This document shows, one piece after another, positions 1 to 13,050 of a stretch of DNA of 64,000 nucleotides. The DNA is from Patagioenas fasciata (taxonomy: Eukaryota; Chordata; Aves; Columbiformes; Columbidae): contig NC_092525.1 in NCBI RefSeq assembly GCF_037038585.1, forward strand, positions 17,526,867 to 17,590,866, given 5' to 3'. A model generated the notes under the pieces. The model was not told the DNA's origin. It did no database searches and was given only the letters and a program-made list of their open reading frames with translations. Both the position numbers and the translations under genes were made by a program. Each line of letters begins with the position of its first letter. Positions within the stretch are counted from its first letter, which is position 1.

Positions 1-102
1 CTGTTTTAATCTCAGCTTAAAACTGTGCCTTGTATCGGGCAAAGGTCAGGACAAAGCTTGAGTTTTGATGCTGGTTTTATAGCACCACAGAGGAAGAGCA
101 GG

Positions 103-230
103 CATAGAATAATTTTGATGGGAAGAGACCCTCAAGTCCAACCATTAACCTAATACTGGTACTAAACCATGTCCTTAAGAACCTCAGGGATGAACTCTGC
201 CTTCCCACTGGCAACTACTGGACTCCTCAC
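103..230 (-). repeat. CR1 LINE fragment
   Basis: Starts with CATAGAAT and continues with the reverse-complement CR1 3' end wording (GACCCTCAAGTCCAACCATT, then ACCATGTCC.TAAGAACCTC). It is 5'-truncated and diverged. Confidence 0.75.
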
Positions 231-2887
231 CACTATTTTAAGGCTTAACAGCTGATTTCATTCTGCATAGTTCATTCTGTGAGGCTGAGGTAAAGCTGGG
301 CTGTTCCCAGTCTCCAAGCAGAAAATGTCAGATATTACTTTCAGCAGTGGTTTAGTTTATGGTCTTTGAAGGGACATGGTGACACCAGTAAGAGCCACCA
401 CCACACCAAGCCATCACATGTGCGAGTTGGAGAAAACACCAGCAAAGGCAGCACCAAACACCACATGTCCCGCTCAAGAATCAGTGTAACATCCTTCTTC
501 TGGAGGGGACATTAGACTAAAATGTTTGCAAATGGACGTATTTGACATCTCCGCTGCCTGCAGCAAGTTTTCCCCAACAAACCTCATGCACAACAGCCCA
601 GAGTGATCCATGTGCTGTATACCTCAGGAACACCAACAATGCCCGAAAACACATCAACAGCCACAAAACCAGCCTTGCCACAGAGGACAAACACGGATGA
701 AGCCACCGGCCCCTCCGAGGTACAACAGCTTCAGGTGCTGCAGTAAGGCCTCAAGCCAAATGTCTTTAAATGCTCTTACTTAAAGAGCAGCCACAAGACC
801 AGGCTGAAATAACAATCATGTGGCATGGATCTCATTTCAAACCCTAATGGCTCTCTGAATCAGAGGGGCATTATTCACCTTTTATTTACTATTATCCTTT
901 TTTTTTTTCCTAGTATACTTAAGAATTCTGAGAAACATGAATTAGTATTTAACACTATGGAGCTTTCTGTGCTTTACTCTTAAAAAAAACACTATCAACA
1001 TCTTATTTTCTATATTGAAGACTTAACACCTCTAGAAGAAAAATAACCCTGTTCTAACAAACCTGGGGCTCGAGCAGCTGCTGCTTCTGGACCCCCAGAT
1101 ATTAAGGGGTGTCCCTGGAAGAAGAGCTGCTTGCTCATGAGGATGGGTCTCATAAAAACAGCACACCTCTCGAACAGGAGACAGCAGTGAGAACATCTTT
1201 GTCTTAAATGCTCTTTTGTGATGGAAAAAAATATAATTGCAATTAGTTCTAGTTAAGTCTGTGCCTGAAGATAAATGTTATCTATTGCCATGCCAGAGAC
1301 TCAAGACCAAAGTACCCAGGAAGCAGGGGATGAAAGGAAGAAGGAGGAGAAATAAGGGGGAATACGAACTAATCACCATTAGGTTGGCGTTTTTTTCTTT
1401 GTTTTAGTTGTGTGGAATATTTTTGCACATGGCTTGGAGCTGGATTTGAGTAACTTGTTTTCCCCACCGCACACAAACCTGTGCGCTCTTACTGAATTAC
1501 TTCTCTGCGTCCAAAGGGGTGGAAGCCTGACGACATGTCACAGCCAAAGGACTCTGGATTTGCTGTTGGCTTGCTTTACTAAAGAAATAATGATCCTGCC
1601 TTCACTCAGCAAAAGAAAAATGAAGGCACAACAAAACTACTGAATTACCCAAGTCATATCCAGAGGAAGAAGTCAAATGATACGTTAAATTTTAAGTAGA
1701 GAGGGTGTAACCACAGCGAGCCCCAACTAAATCTGAACAGCAGCACCCCAAACACTCTTTGCAGATCAGCCCAGAAGAAATTTCTCCTGGTTTAACACAG
1801 CAACAGCCTGCTCTGATGATATATGATGCATGAAATGGGACATGTTTAGTACATTACAAAAACCAGGGATTCTCAACTGCCACAGCCTCAGTAGCAGAAC
1901 AGTCAGCTCTCAGTAACTGCATTGCTTCAGTCCGTGTTATTTTTGGTTTTGCCCACCTTATAAGTAATTAAATCAGGATACATCTTCATAACACTTCCAA
2001 TGTCTTACCTTAACCAACCTTTGCATTAAAACTCATTATCAGCCTTCCATCAGGGTTAACGTGGCGGGGAGCTGAGCCCTCGCATCCTGCCTCGGTACAG
2101 TCATTAATATTTTAACCGCCTTCATTTACAAGTCTAATTGCAGACCTGACTCTAGAGAAGAGAGGACGGACCATCAGCAAACAGCAGCCAGGCTACCTGG
2201 TGTCTTTCCTAGTTCAAAATGGTGCATCCCAGCTATGGCAGTAGACCCAGCTTTAGTAAAGGTTCACTTTTTAACCAGCAGTGTTTGTATTTCCCAGTCT
2301 CACATCAGTCCCCAGCCAAGGCAAAGGGCTTTGCCAGGCTCCTGGCACAGAAAATAGCTTTGCATTTTCTCTGCTGTGGTCTCCCTCTAAATACCCTTAA
2401 CAAGGGGGCAGATATTTCTGGAATTAACCTCCCATCCTCTGTGCAAAGTGACATAAACTCATGTCAGGTCTTTTAAACAAAATGTCTGTCTTCTCGGTCA
2501 ATAACAACCTTCTTATTCCCTTGAGGAAATAATTCTAAACTCCCTCTTTATTTCAAGTTGACTTTTGTTCATTTTTTTGCCTTCAAATCTCAAGGTTTCC
2601 TTTGTCTAGCAGGAAAAAAGTCACACTCTCCAGCTCCCTGTCCCCAGCAAGTGCTGTTGATCACTGCTATGGATCTGCTCCAGCATTTGCTCCACCAGCC
2701 AAGATGCCCCATCCTTCACAGTACAAGGACATCCTCCATGACCACAACTCCCAGAATGGACACAATGAAGACAACTCTTACCCATTTAACAAAAAAAAAA
2801 AAAAAAATATTTATTACAGCTCGTCTCATCTTATACGCCCCCACCCCCCAAAACAAACCAACAAACCGGAACTTCTTTCCAAAGAGA

Positions 2888-3010
2888 CTCATACAATCAT
2901 TTAGGTTGGAAAACACCTTTAAGATCATTGAGTCTGACCACAAACCTGACACTGTCAAGTGCACTGCTAAACCATGTCCCTAAGTGCTGCATCTACACAT
3001 CCTGAGGCCA
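2888..3010 (-). repeat. CR1 LINE fragment
   Basis: Reverse-complement CR1 3' end: ATCATTTAGGTTGGAAAACA, AAGATCATTGAGTC, ACCATGTCCCTAAGTGCTGC. Truncated at about 120 bp. Confidence 0.85.
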
Positions 3011-3661
3011 GATGAGAGTACTTTGCTTCAAATCAACCATCACCACCGCACATTGACACTCAGACAAAGAAGGAAGGTGTCGTGGGAGCAGCTCAGGGAG
3101 TAAGGGCATCTCCTGGGCTTTAACAGCAGCACATACAGTGGGTTTTGTCCCAAGTCACACTGATTGAAACCACCACCCTTGGCTCAGGGAAGGGACCACC
3201 ACTAGCCCCTTGGAGATGGGGCCAAGGGACAGTTGGGCTTCCCAGCAGGAACACAAACCCCCAGGGTGATGGACATCTGACCTGTGAACAAACCTTGGTT
3301 TCAAATGGGAAGGGTTACCTAGAATTGAAGATTCTTTTAACGATGATAATTTTGATTGATATTTGGCTGGTTGGGAGGTTTAGAAACCGGCAGCTCACCA
3401 GGGCAAGGACCAGACTTAGTGATCTCCCCACACAAGAAAAGTCTGTGTTTTAACCAGTCAAGAAATGTACTTTCCTGAAAATTTGCTGGAAAACCCCTTC
3501 AAAAAGGCTGGGGGAATCACCCATGGGAGCTTACTTGCTTTGGTACCTCAAAATACATAAAAAGTCATTTTTAAAACAAACAATTGTTGCCCCTTCAGAA
3601 GACATACAGTGCTGCCTGCACACCCAGCTCCGTATGATCTCACTATACTTATATATATTTC

Positions 3662-3667
<6 letters not shown>

Positions 3668-3698
<31 letters not shown>
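3668..3698. repeat. (TA)n microsatellite
   Basis: About 15 uninterrupted TA units. Confidence 0.95.
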
Positions 3699-3701
<3 letters not shown>

Positions 3702-5020
3702 TAATCCCCGTAAACCAATAGTTTCCAGTGCAAACTGCCCCTAAACCACTATATTTAGCTTTGCCATGGTGGGGGGAAAACAAAGGCATATTTGATAACA
3801 AGCTACCCAGGAATTAAAGGTCTTGGCCCTATTTGGCTTCCAAGGTACCGAAAAAAAAAATATACCTAGTTAGCAAAGTCCCACAGACATGTATTACAAT
3901 CTTACACACGCTTACAACAGTTTCTCCCTCTCAGAAAAACGAACAAATGAGGAAAAAGGGATGGTGGCCTCACTGCCACTTCCGTCACTTTCTGCCAGAG
4001 TAGAACATTGCTGGTGTCTTGCCTGTGGCTTTCAGGAAAGGAGAGACTTGAAAAGTGAGCAACAACAGTTGTGGGTTTGTTTCTTTAGTTTTTTAAAAAA
4101 TAAATGCTGACAAGTTTGCTCCTTAGCAGAAATTTCAATTGGAAGGTACTGAAGGACTAACAGTATTTGAAAGCCTGAAAACAAGATCACAAATAAGTCT
4201 GAATAAAATAAAACATTGCAAGTGACTGCTCTGGTATCATTTTCTCCTACAGTAGGAGTGGTTGCTCCTGGCTCAGGGTCCCAGGCTCCTGAGCATTGTG
4301 AATAATGCAATTTTGGGATGTGGTTCACACCACCTTTCACTGGGGACATTCAGCAACAATGATCTTGGTCACCATCATCAAGGAGAACAAGAGTTTTCAG
4401 AAATACAGTCACATTTTCAACCATGAGAGTAATTAAACCTCTGAAGAGGTCACACTGAACTCTGGCTAAGGACTTTTTAAATTAATATTCAACACCTTTC
4501 CAAAAATACACATCTTATTCTAGCTACTAGGTGTGAAGAAGATAGCAGAGAAAGTGCCTTGGCCAAGTGGCCACCTCTGGGTTTGTGGTTGCTGACAGAT
4601 GCGTCCTGCCTGACCTGGAGCACCAAGCACTCATCCCCATGTACCCAGAGTGGTTTGGGCTCCCAGAACCCTCATGTCTTTCCTCCTCTCTTTGCTCCAC
4701 ACCTTCTTCCCTTTGCAAACCACACAAATATTCATCACTGTGGTCCAAGTCAGGACTTCGAAGGGCTGGGAAACGGCACAACCCTCAAGCCAAAATCCCT
4801 GCTCGGTACGGCGAAGGAGCACACACCAGCTTTTTAAATACACCCAGAGACAAAACCTGTGTCTGGGCATCAGACCGATCCTTCACTTTGCAGGCACAGT
4901 CCAGTTCAAATAAGTTATGCATCTACAGCACAAGGATGAGACCTGAGCCTTTAACTGCAGCCCCAGTGTACAGCAATATACCCTAAGATGTGAAAATACA
5001 TTTATAACCCATATATTTTC

Positions 5021-5047
5021 TATATTCCATATAAAATATGGAATATA
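5021..5047. repeat. AT-rich perfect inverted repeat
   Basis: Two 12-bp arms (TATATTCCATAT and its complement) around a 3-base loop. Confidence 0.85.
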
Positions 5048-8000
5048 TATTTTAAAGTCTGTACTCCATATAAATATAGGTCTGACGTTCCCCTATGACA
5101 AGGCCCAGTGCAAAAATATCAGCATCACTGCAAAGCAAGGCTCGGGGACCAGGCCAGCAGCTCCAGGCATCCCAAAAGCAAAGGGCAGCATCAGCAGGAT
5201 GCATCTCAACACACAGGATGTCAGTTCATTTTTCTTCTGCAATGAAGCTGAGCATTTCAGGACAATTTAGCATCAGAAGGATACAAATTGTTGCTCATGG
5301 GTTATTCACCAACCCCAGTAAAACAGCTGCAGGAATTGCTCACTGTCTGTTCTCCTCAAATATTAGATTTTTTAATATCAGTTTTCAGAGACCCCGGGTG
5401 TGCAGCAACTGAGGGACACGGGACACAAACGTCCCCACCAATATTGTCAGTAAATTAAATCTGGATACAGTTGTGGCTTTCATCCACAGCTGGCACACGC
5501 ACAAAAAACCCAGATGCATTTCTAAAGGTTGCTGTGCTATTTAAGAAGCTGTCCGGGACAGGCTCTTCCTCCCAAACAGCACAAGAATTTCTATTTTTAG
5601 GGGATTTTAGGGTTTTGGTGTAACAGGAAAGGCAGACAATGATGCTCCCAGCCCTGTTTGAGAGGCATCTCCTTAAAACCCCATTGACTCCACACACACT
5701 GCAGACTCCCAGCAATTATTTTGACAATTTTCTATGAAAAACACACCAACTTTGCTTTCTGCATAAATAGTAGGACTGCAAAGACTTATTGAAACCCACC
5801 AAAATCCTTGCCTAGGCCTGACACTAAGAAACATCCTTCCATGACTGGGCCACTGAGGCCACCTTGCTGCAGCCAACACCTCCATGACCCCAAAGGACCC
5901 ATTCCCAGGTGGAGAAGAGGACACCCAGACTGGCAAGGTGGGTTTGTCACCTGCATGGCACAGGAGCCACTTCCTTGGGGACACCAAAAAGCATCACTTG
6001 CTCTCAATTTGGTAATCCAAAAAAAATTTCAATATTCACATTTGCATATGAAGAAGATTTATGCCCAAAATGAAGCACGACAAGACACTTTATCCAGTTC
6101 CTCTACCCATCCTGTTCCTCCCACAGCCTGCTGTTGAATTAATACCTCAATTTTAAAGACACAGTTAATCATGGCAATAGTACAACTATAATAAAAATAA
6201 AAGCTGGAGACCCAGCCCATGGAAAGGTTTCATTTCCAGGGATCATTTAACAAAACCAATAGAGCTTCTTCCACCCATCGGTCTCCCTGCAGATGAACCA
6301 CACAGTGTGACAGAGCTTGAGGTCCCCAGGTGAAAGGAACCAGGTAACATGAACCATAAACGACCTTATTATTAATAACTTACACAGGCTTCTTTTGCAT
6401 CTTCCACAGTAACACCAAAACCATGCCAAACCCTTGCAAAACTCAAAAAAAAGATATTTAAAATTAAGTCCTTTGATGTTTTGAAGGGACCTAAAAGTGC
6501 CCCAGATGTGCTCATTATCAATGCCACCAGCTCCAAACAAACCCCACCAGCGCCAAGGTCCCTGTAAGACTGTTTCCAGCAACACCACAGTTTTTAAATT
6601 TGTTGACAACAAAATACACAAGGAAAGTTATTTTTCATCAATTATATGCCAGTAATAACAAATCAATAAAACAGCCCCCAGAAGCTGGGTCTGCACCCAT
6701 CCACTGACCACCCCAAGCCTGGGCCCAGGGAGTGGGTGCAGATCTTTAGGGATGATTTTGATATAGTTTATATACATACATATTTTAAGGGAAGCACAGA
6801 TCAAATGCCCACTGACATACACACATGCATTTATAAGCCTGACACCCACATATTACTAACTGACTCTAAAAACAAGGTCCATCTTTAATTATTTCTATAG
6901 ATCCAACTTTAGAAAAGCAATTTATTTGTGGGGTTGCATGAGGTCCTCCAGCTGGGTGATGAGGACATCCCCGCTCCTCCCGTCCTCCTCAGATCAACCA
7001 TCCCAAACCTCCCTGCGAGATTATTTCCACACATCCTACACATTATGACATTTATCTCAAGTTGATGTTTTAAATTCCCTGTACTAAGCAGGTGGAGAAT
7101 TTAAGAGATTTTTTTTCCCCTCAATAATTCTCCTTAAAAAAAAATCAAAACAAAACTAATTTAAATGTAAAGAAGGATGCATCAAAGTCAGGAATGCTTT
7201 TCTGAGGCTGGGATGGGTCAGGAATGGCTCCCAGATAATACAGACTGCAAAGTAGGATTTTCTCGTCCAGGTACCTTACTGCCTTCAAACAATATTATCA
7301 TAGACAACACTAATCCAGTGTAAATAGGGACATGGTGGGGACTTCCCCTTCCCACTGCTGTGCAGGGAGGAGATTGGGGTGGAGGACAGGGTAGGAGCTC
7401 CATGGCTGATCCCAAAGAAAAGCCCCAAAATCACTGGCAGCTTCCTGGTGAGCATCTGTAAAATTATAAACACGCCTGAAACTAAAGTGAAAATCAAAAT
7501 AAATCATTCTATGAGGATGTAAGTGGAAAAACTAAACCAAACCAAACTAACAGTAGCTGTAAGCACTGCAAGTCTTACTCCTCTTCCATTCACACAGATA
7601 AAGCAAAAAAACCTCCAAAAGCCCCTAGAAGCATCAGCCTGCAACTGAATTTCTATTAAAAACAGACAGCCGCGGCTGTTCAATAGCTGGTGGTGCAAAC
7701 AGGGCTGCGCTTTGTCCTGCTCGCTGACAAACAAACTGCACACTCAGGTGTTTGCCTTTTTCTACTGAACCTGCAGAAACTCAAATATACGGTCGTAAAG
7801 TTTAAAAAAACCCCAAATAATAGGTGGGTATATTGGGCCACCACAGAAAATGTGAATTCTGCCACGTGCAAGCTTTGCCGGCATCGCATCCCCATCGACT
7901 TCCCAAGGGCAGAAGGATCTTTAGTGAAAGTCTAATACATCAAATTTTGGGCATGAAAATAGCTTAAGGTGGCTGTTTTGGGGAGCAGCTCTGCCTTTCC

Positions 8001-9663
8001 CTCCTTCCCCAGTTTTCCCTCTCAGCAGTAGGTCGTGATCCCTAGCACGAGTGATGAATAAATCACATTTTATACCACCTGCAGCTTCGCAGCATCAATA
8101 CCTGCATTGAGGGAAGGGTATTTCTACACACAACCATGTTTTCCACTTAAGACACTGTGATGGAGGTTCAAAAAGAACAGACACCTGATTTAACCTGTAT
8201 TTTTTTTCCTAAAGCGTCTTTAAAATTCGGATAAGACAAATGAATCACGCTGAAAGTTTCTGCATTGGTAGAGAAACCCAAGTTGTTTAGTTTGGGCACT
8301 GGTTTGAGATGGCCAAGGGTACAATTTAAACTAGGGCCCCCCTCCAAGGAGGCATTTTGTTGTTTTGCAGCACATGAAATTATTGAATTTTGCCATATTT
8401 TGTATCCTTTCTACCAAAAATAAACCACAACCCTGTCTGGATTTTGCTTCAGCTGCTGGAGATGCTCCTGCAAGTCCTGAGCCTCTCCATGGTCACTGCT
8501 CAAACAACATAGTAGAAAATAGGGGTCCTAATTTGATGTTATAGTCCTCATGTATCTTCTGGGACGGTTTTGCTATCCATGCCTGAATTTATGTTAATAG
8601 CCAACAATGGGGTTGGGGCATTCTCAAAGGAAAAAACAAATGTTTCTACCAGTTCATGTCCTTGCCAAGTCACACAGCCCACCCCCCCCAAAAAAAGCAC
8701 ATTTAAATACACCATTTACTGAAACAAGACTATCTAAAAAATAATAAAGCCAATCTTCTTGCCTAATCAAGAAAAAGGCTTTTTTACTGTGCCATTAGAT
8801 GCCTCTGGTCCCAGTACTACCAGTTCAGCGTGATGAAAACATCAGGCCGGGAGACATCCATTGCTCAAAGATGATGCAATAAAGTTTTTGCCATTTTGGA
8901 TGTGGCCAGTCATCCATGGAAGTTCCCAGAGTGACCAAACTCCCCCAAAACATGTGCAAAAAGAGCCTGGAGAAGAGAGGTTCACAGAAATGTCCACTCC
9001 TAGAAAGTTCTCCCCAGCATCTGTCTGGTTTGGGCTCTGGAGAAACACAGGTCCTGTCTCCCACAGAAGAAGAAGAAATTGCCTTCTCCAGCGTGACCAC
9101 AGCTGCTCCCATCAACCACGTGGTTGTCTAATCTTTCCAAACATCACAGAGCTTGTAGCTTGAGTGACATGTCGCAGGAGCAATTTCAAAACTTGATTAA
9201 GCAGCATAAAATACCATCAGTACATTGGAGATGCAACAGATGGGTTAACAAAAAAAAGGAGATAAACTGGTTCTTGCACAGGGATGTTTACTTGAACAAC
9301 ATGCCCAGTGCTCTTTTGAGTGCTGGTAAGTTATTGAACAACCAAAGGGCAGATCTAAATACCTCTCACATCTACACTGACACATGCAGAGACCTTTCCA
9401 GCCCGTGGTGGGACCTTCCCAGCAGTGTTTTGGGTCCCAGATCTTGTGCTGACACACAATACAGATTTGCTGCCGGTTATTTTTGTGAATTCAAAGCTGG
9501 GGAGGGGGTTAGCAACACCCAACACCTACTTTCCACCTGAGTGAGGCCAAGTACAGCAAAACCACCTCCAACACACTGAGCCAACAGCAATGCACCTCAC
9601 CATGCTACAGAGTTGGGAGACAGTCTACTTCTGGTGGTCAACCATCTGCTTCTGGTGGTTGAA

Positions 9664-9860
9664 ACACAGAATCATGGAATTGTTTTGGTTAGAAAAGACC
9701 TTTAATATTACCAACCATTAACCCAACACTGCCAAGTCCACCTCTACCCCATGTCCCTGAGAACCTCATCTACCATCTGTTCAACCCCTCCAGGGATGGT
9801 GACTCCACCACTGCCCTGGGCAGCCTGTTCCAATGCCCAACAGCCTTTTCCACCTGGCAC
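9664..9860 (-). repeat. CR1 LINE fragment
   Basis: Reverse-complement CR1: CACAGAATCATGGAATTG, AAAGACCTTTAATAT, then CCTCCAGGGATGGTGACTCC and GGGCAGCCTGTTCCAATGCC. Confidence 0.9.
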
Positions 9861-11224
9861 ATGTCTAGGCCTCCTCCCAGCAAGTACTGGTTTCTTGAGA
9901 CAGTGTCCACACTTGTGTTTTTCAGATATCATTGTGATTTTTAAGCATATAGCAAAAAACATGTACTTTTTCTCCCCATCTACTAGGACAGTGAGAAAAT
10001 ATTCTCCATATGCAGAACAAATTAGTACAAATTGTACATCCTGCATCATTCCAAAGGACATAAATTCTCTTCTTTCCGAAGAAGAGGATCCAAAAAACCA
10101 TCAGATGAGTTGGGTCCATCCCATCAGCTGCGGGTAATGGCGGGTGGCCCTGTGTTCCACACACCGAGAGTGCTGGGTGGACAGAGTCCAGATCCTCCCC
10201 AGCTTCCAGCAGGGCCTAACACTCTGGTGAGACATACTGCAAGCCATTTAAATAATTATAATCATAATAGGAATCACTTTGATATGTTTACAACAGGGAA
10301 CTACAGGTATGTTGTGCAGGTTTAAAAGTTTCAGAGCAAATTAAGCTAAGCATATTTGAAAGCATCCTTAAATTGAAATAAAACGTCCCTGCAAGGTGTC
10401 AATGTTTTAGCAGGATATTGGTGACAAAAGTTTCACTCTTCCACAAATAGAACCAGTTTCCAACTGTTTAAAAATTCATCAAAAGCAGTAATTATTTCTT
10501 CTAATGCTATTTTCTCCCTCCCAGGTTCCTGTATGCATTAGTTAGTTGGGGAGCAACATGTTAAGCAGTTTAACAAGTCACAGAAAATGGGGAATATTTT
10601 TATGGCTGGTATTTTTTTCTCCCCTCAATGCAAGACCGGTTCACAAAAGACAATTCTCCGTCTGCCAGAGCCCAACAACCAGTCACAAAACTAGTCAAAT
10701 AACCCAAAGCAAGAATTACAGCAGGCCAGCTTCAGTTTATTTGCATTAATTCCTCCACAAATGCAGGCGCTTTTGAGAGAAATCGCGTTGTTAATGACAT
10801 CTTGCCGAAAATTACCCGTTCTTGTGTGCCTGGTTCCCCATGTGTCATGTATGTGAACATGGGGGGATGACTTTGATGTCATAGTCTAAAATTAAAACCT
10901 CAGTATTAAAGACATTGAAGGCATTTCCTCATATCAAAGGACAATAATAATAATTCCCTTAACTAGCAGCAATTCCTGTGTGTTCACACATGGCCATTAC
11001 AACACCTGAATTGCCAAGGTTAGGTAAATATTCTAAGGCAATACAAGACATCTTGGTTAAACACAGCCTGACGCCTTTCTGGGTTAATTTGGACAGGGTA
11101 ACCGACCGTGATGTCCAGGGACACACCAATTTCTGCCTGTCATCTCGGGGAGGCCGGGCAGCTGCCTGGTTAACGTGCCGGCAGCGCTGGATGCGGCTCC
11201 TTCCGCCTCAGCCAATGGGCCATT

Positions 11225-11375
11225 TAAAAAAAAAACCACACACACACACACACAAAAAACAAAACAAAAAAACCCAAACAAACAAACAAACCACACCAGA
11301 ATATTTTGATCTTGTTGGCCCTGAAGCCCCTATTCTGCCTAAAAAAAAAACCAAAAAAACCAAATAAACAAACAA
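11225..11375. repeat. Compound simple repeat: A-rich, (CA)n, (AAAC)n
   Basis: A run of A, then about nine CA units, then AAAC-type repeats, followed after a short gap by another A-rich stretch at 11341-11375. Confidence 0.9.
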
Positions 11376-12178
11376 AAAAATAATGTAAAAGTCTTCATTT
11401 CCCTGCATCTGACTCCAGAAAGCATTATATGTATAGAAAAATAAATAGCTTTACATATGGCTGAGACAAATGACAGAGGTTACAATGTCTTTAAGAAATG
11501 CCCAGGGGCTTTTCCCACACCCGAGCAGACGCACAGTCGCACAACGCTGCCCCAAGTAGCTTGTGCCTGGAGCCCATATTTTCTTCTCGTTTCCCTTTTT
11601 ATTCTGGGAAGCCTCAATTTGACATCCCCTTCCTCATCCTCAGAACCTGCATCTTCCAACCAGCAATACGACATGGCAAAAATTACCTTAAATTCAAATA
11701 TCACCGTTTCCCACTGAAAAGATGCTCATCCGTACAGAATCCCATCTGTCATCAGGCTGTGCCTACAGATAACACTTAAACGCATCCTCTGGGCATCACG
11801 TCAGGCTGAGAAAGTGAGTTTCCCAGCAGAGGAGAAAATAATGCTTAAAAGATTTTAATGCTGAGCAGCCCATCCCAGCCTGGGGTCCCTCTCCCTGCCC
11901 GCTTCACCAGGCGTTTGCACCCCCCCAAACTGCCCACACAGGGCTTGAATTGCAAATAATCTGAGGGGTTGGATATTATATCACCATCCACCAGCTCGCC
12001 AGCAGCGGGGAGGGTGCTTTGGTTTGATGGGGATTAGGGGGAGGGGAGGATTTTATTTTTATTATTATTCTTTTTTAAAAGGATTCACACACAGCAGGTT
12101 TAGTGCATCCTCCTTCCTCCACCATCGCTTCTTAAAAACTCCAGCGATCCTGAAAGACACGCTTAGCCCGTCACCTAC

Positions 12179-12188
12179 CTTCCATCAT
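12179..12188 (-). CDS. SGIP1: SGIP1 first coding exon (10 coding bases)
   Basis: On the minus strand a full Kozak context, GCCACC, is followed by ATGATGGAAG and then GTAGGTGA, a good donor. This encodes M-M-E and the first base of a Gly codon (phase 1), as expected for the SGIP1 N-terminus (MMEG-LKKRTRKAFG). SGIP1 is an endocytic adaptor of the muniscin family that binds membranes and endophilin/AP-2 partners, mainly in neurons. In other vertebrates SGIP1 lies just downstream of PDE4B in the same orientation, exactly as here, and the exon sits at the edge of a CpG island. The call rests on a short sequence plus synteny, and exon 2 is not in the window. Confidence 0.66.
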
Positions 12189-13050
12189 GGTGGCAGAATT
12201 GCATTCCTTAATTTCCAAGGAGCCTGAAAAAATCCAGGAGAATACGATCCCAGTAACCAGCCGCTTCACACAAGACCTTCAAACGCCTCCGATCCCCGGG
12301 TTGCTCAGCTGCCAGGATAAAAAGGAGATAAAAAAATAAGCGCTGTGGCTACGGGCAGGCCATGGATGCTGCTGTGCCTGTATCACCTCCCGATCACCGG
12401 AGGATGCTGAGAGAAAGGGAGGACAAGCAGCTCGGCGCAGCCGCTCCCTCCCACCCTGCGCCTCGTCACACGCGTGCTCGCTCCCGACACAACCCCCCCC
12501 GGGGAACACACCAACCTATTTCCCATCTTCTTTTTTTTATTGTCATCCCCCCCAACACTTTCACCAAAAGCATAACCCCACTCCGTACCCCGTGACGCAC
12601 TTCCCCTCCCTCTAATCCTATCGCAGCGCCAGATTAATTATCGGGAGCTGTCAGATTAAGAGCGTGCGGGGAGAACGGCTGGGGAAGGGGTTAAAAAAAA
12701 TAAATAATAATAAAAAATCCAGCCTGGAAAAGACAGCAGAGCTCGCTGTGGTGTGAGCTTTGGTGAGCTGGGGTGCAGATCGCGGGGTGCAGGGCGCCCC
12801 CTCGCCTCTCCGCAGCCACTCGCGGGTGAAACCCATCGGGCTGACGTCACATCACCAGCAATTAGCCCTGAAAGGATGATGCGGGGAACAAAATAAATAA
12901 ATAATAAATAATCTTTCTCCCTGACTGCCTTTGCAAGAGCGCCGGGGAATTTAATTCCATGTGAAGAGCAGCTGAAGCATCACCGGAGAGTGGAACAAAA
13001 GAGGCTGCGGAGGGAGAGGGGGCTGCAGGAGCTGAGCCCCAGCCCCTGCC
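12189..13050 (-). promoter_or_regulatory. SGIP1: CpG island: probable SGIP1 promoter and 5'UTR
   Basis: GC-rich sequence with frequent CpG from about 12240 to 13050, directly upstream of the SGIP1 start on the minus strand. It holds a perfect CRE palindrome at 12842-12849 and AT-rich islets such as the TAATTA-containing stretch near 12633. No long coding frame inside it is convincing. The transcription start is not determined. Confidence 0.6.
12842..12849. promoter_or_regulatory. Consensus cAMP response element (TGACGTCA)
   Basis: A perfect eight-base CREB/ATF palindrome inside the SGIP1 CpG island, about 650 bp upstream of the start codon. Unmethylated CpG-island CREs of this type are often bound. 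Binding here is inferred. Confidence 0.5.

Larger units (their letters stand above)
1..12178 (-). other. SGIP1: Probable SGIP1 intron 1
   Basis: Twelve kilobases with no coding exon I can recognise on either strand; all open frames are short and without family resemblance. It holds three CR1 fragments (103-230, 2888-3010, 9664-9860), a TA microsatellite (3668-3698), an AT-rich hairpin (5021-5047) and A/CA/AAAC-rich simple repeats (11225-11375). Assignment as an intron depends on the SGIP1 exon 1 call. I did not find SGIP1 exon 2. Confidence 0.5.

Noticed and set aside
3668-3698. TA repeat considered as a TATA-type promoter
   Set aside because: It is a plain microsatellite with no associated gene start.
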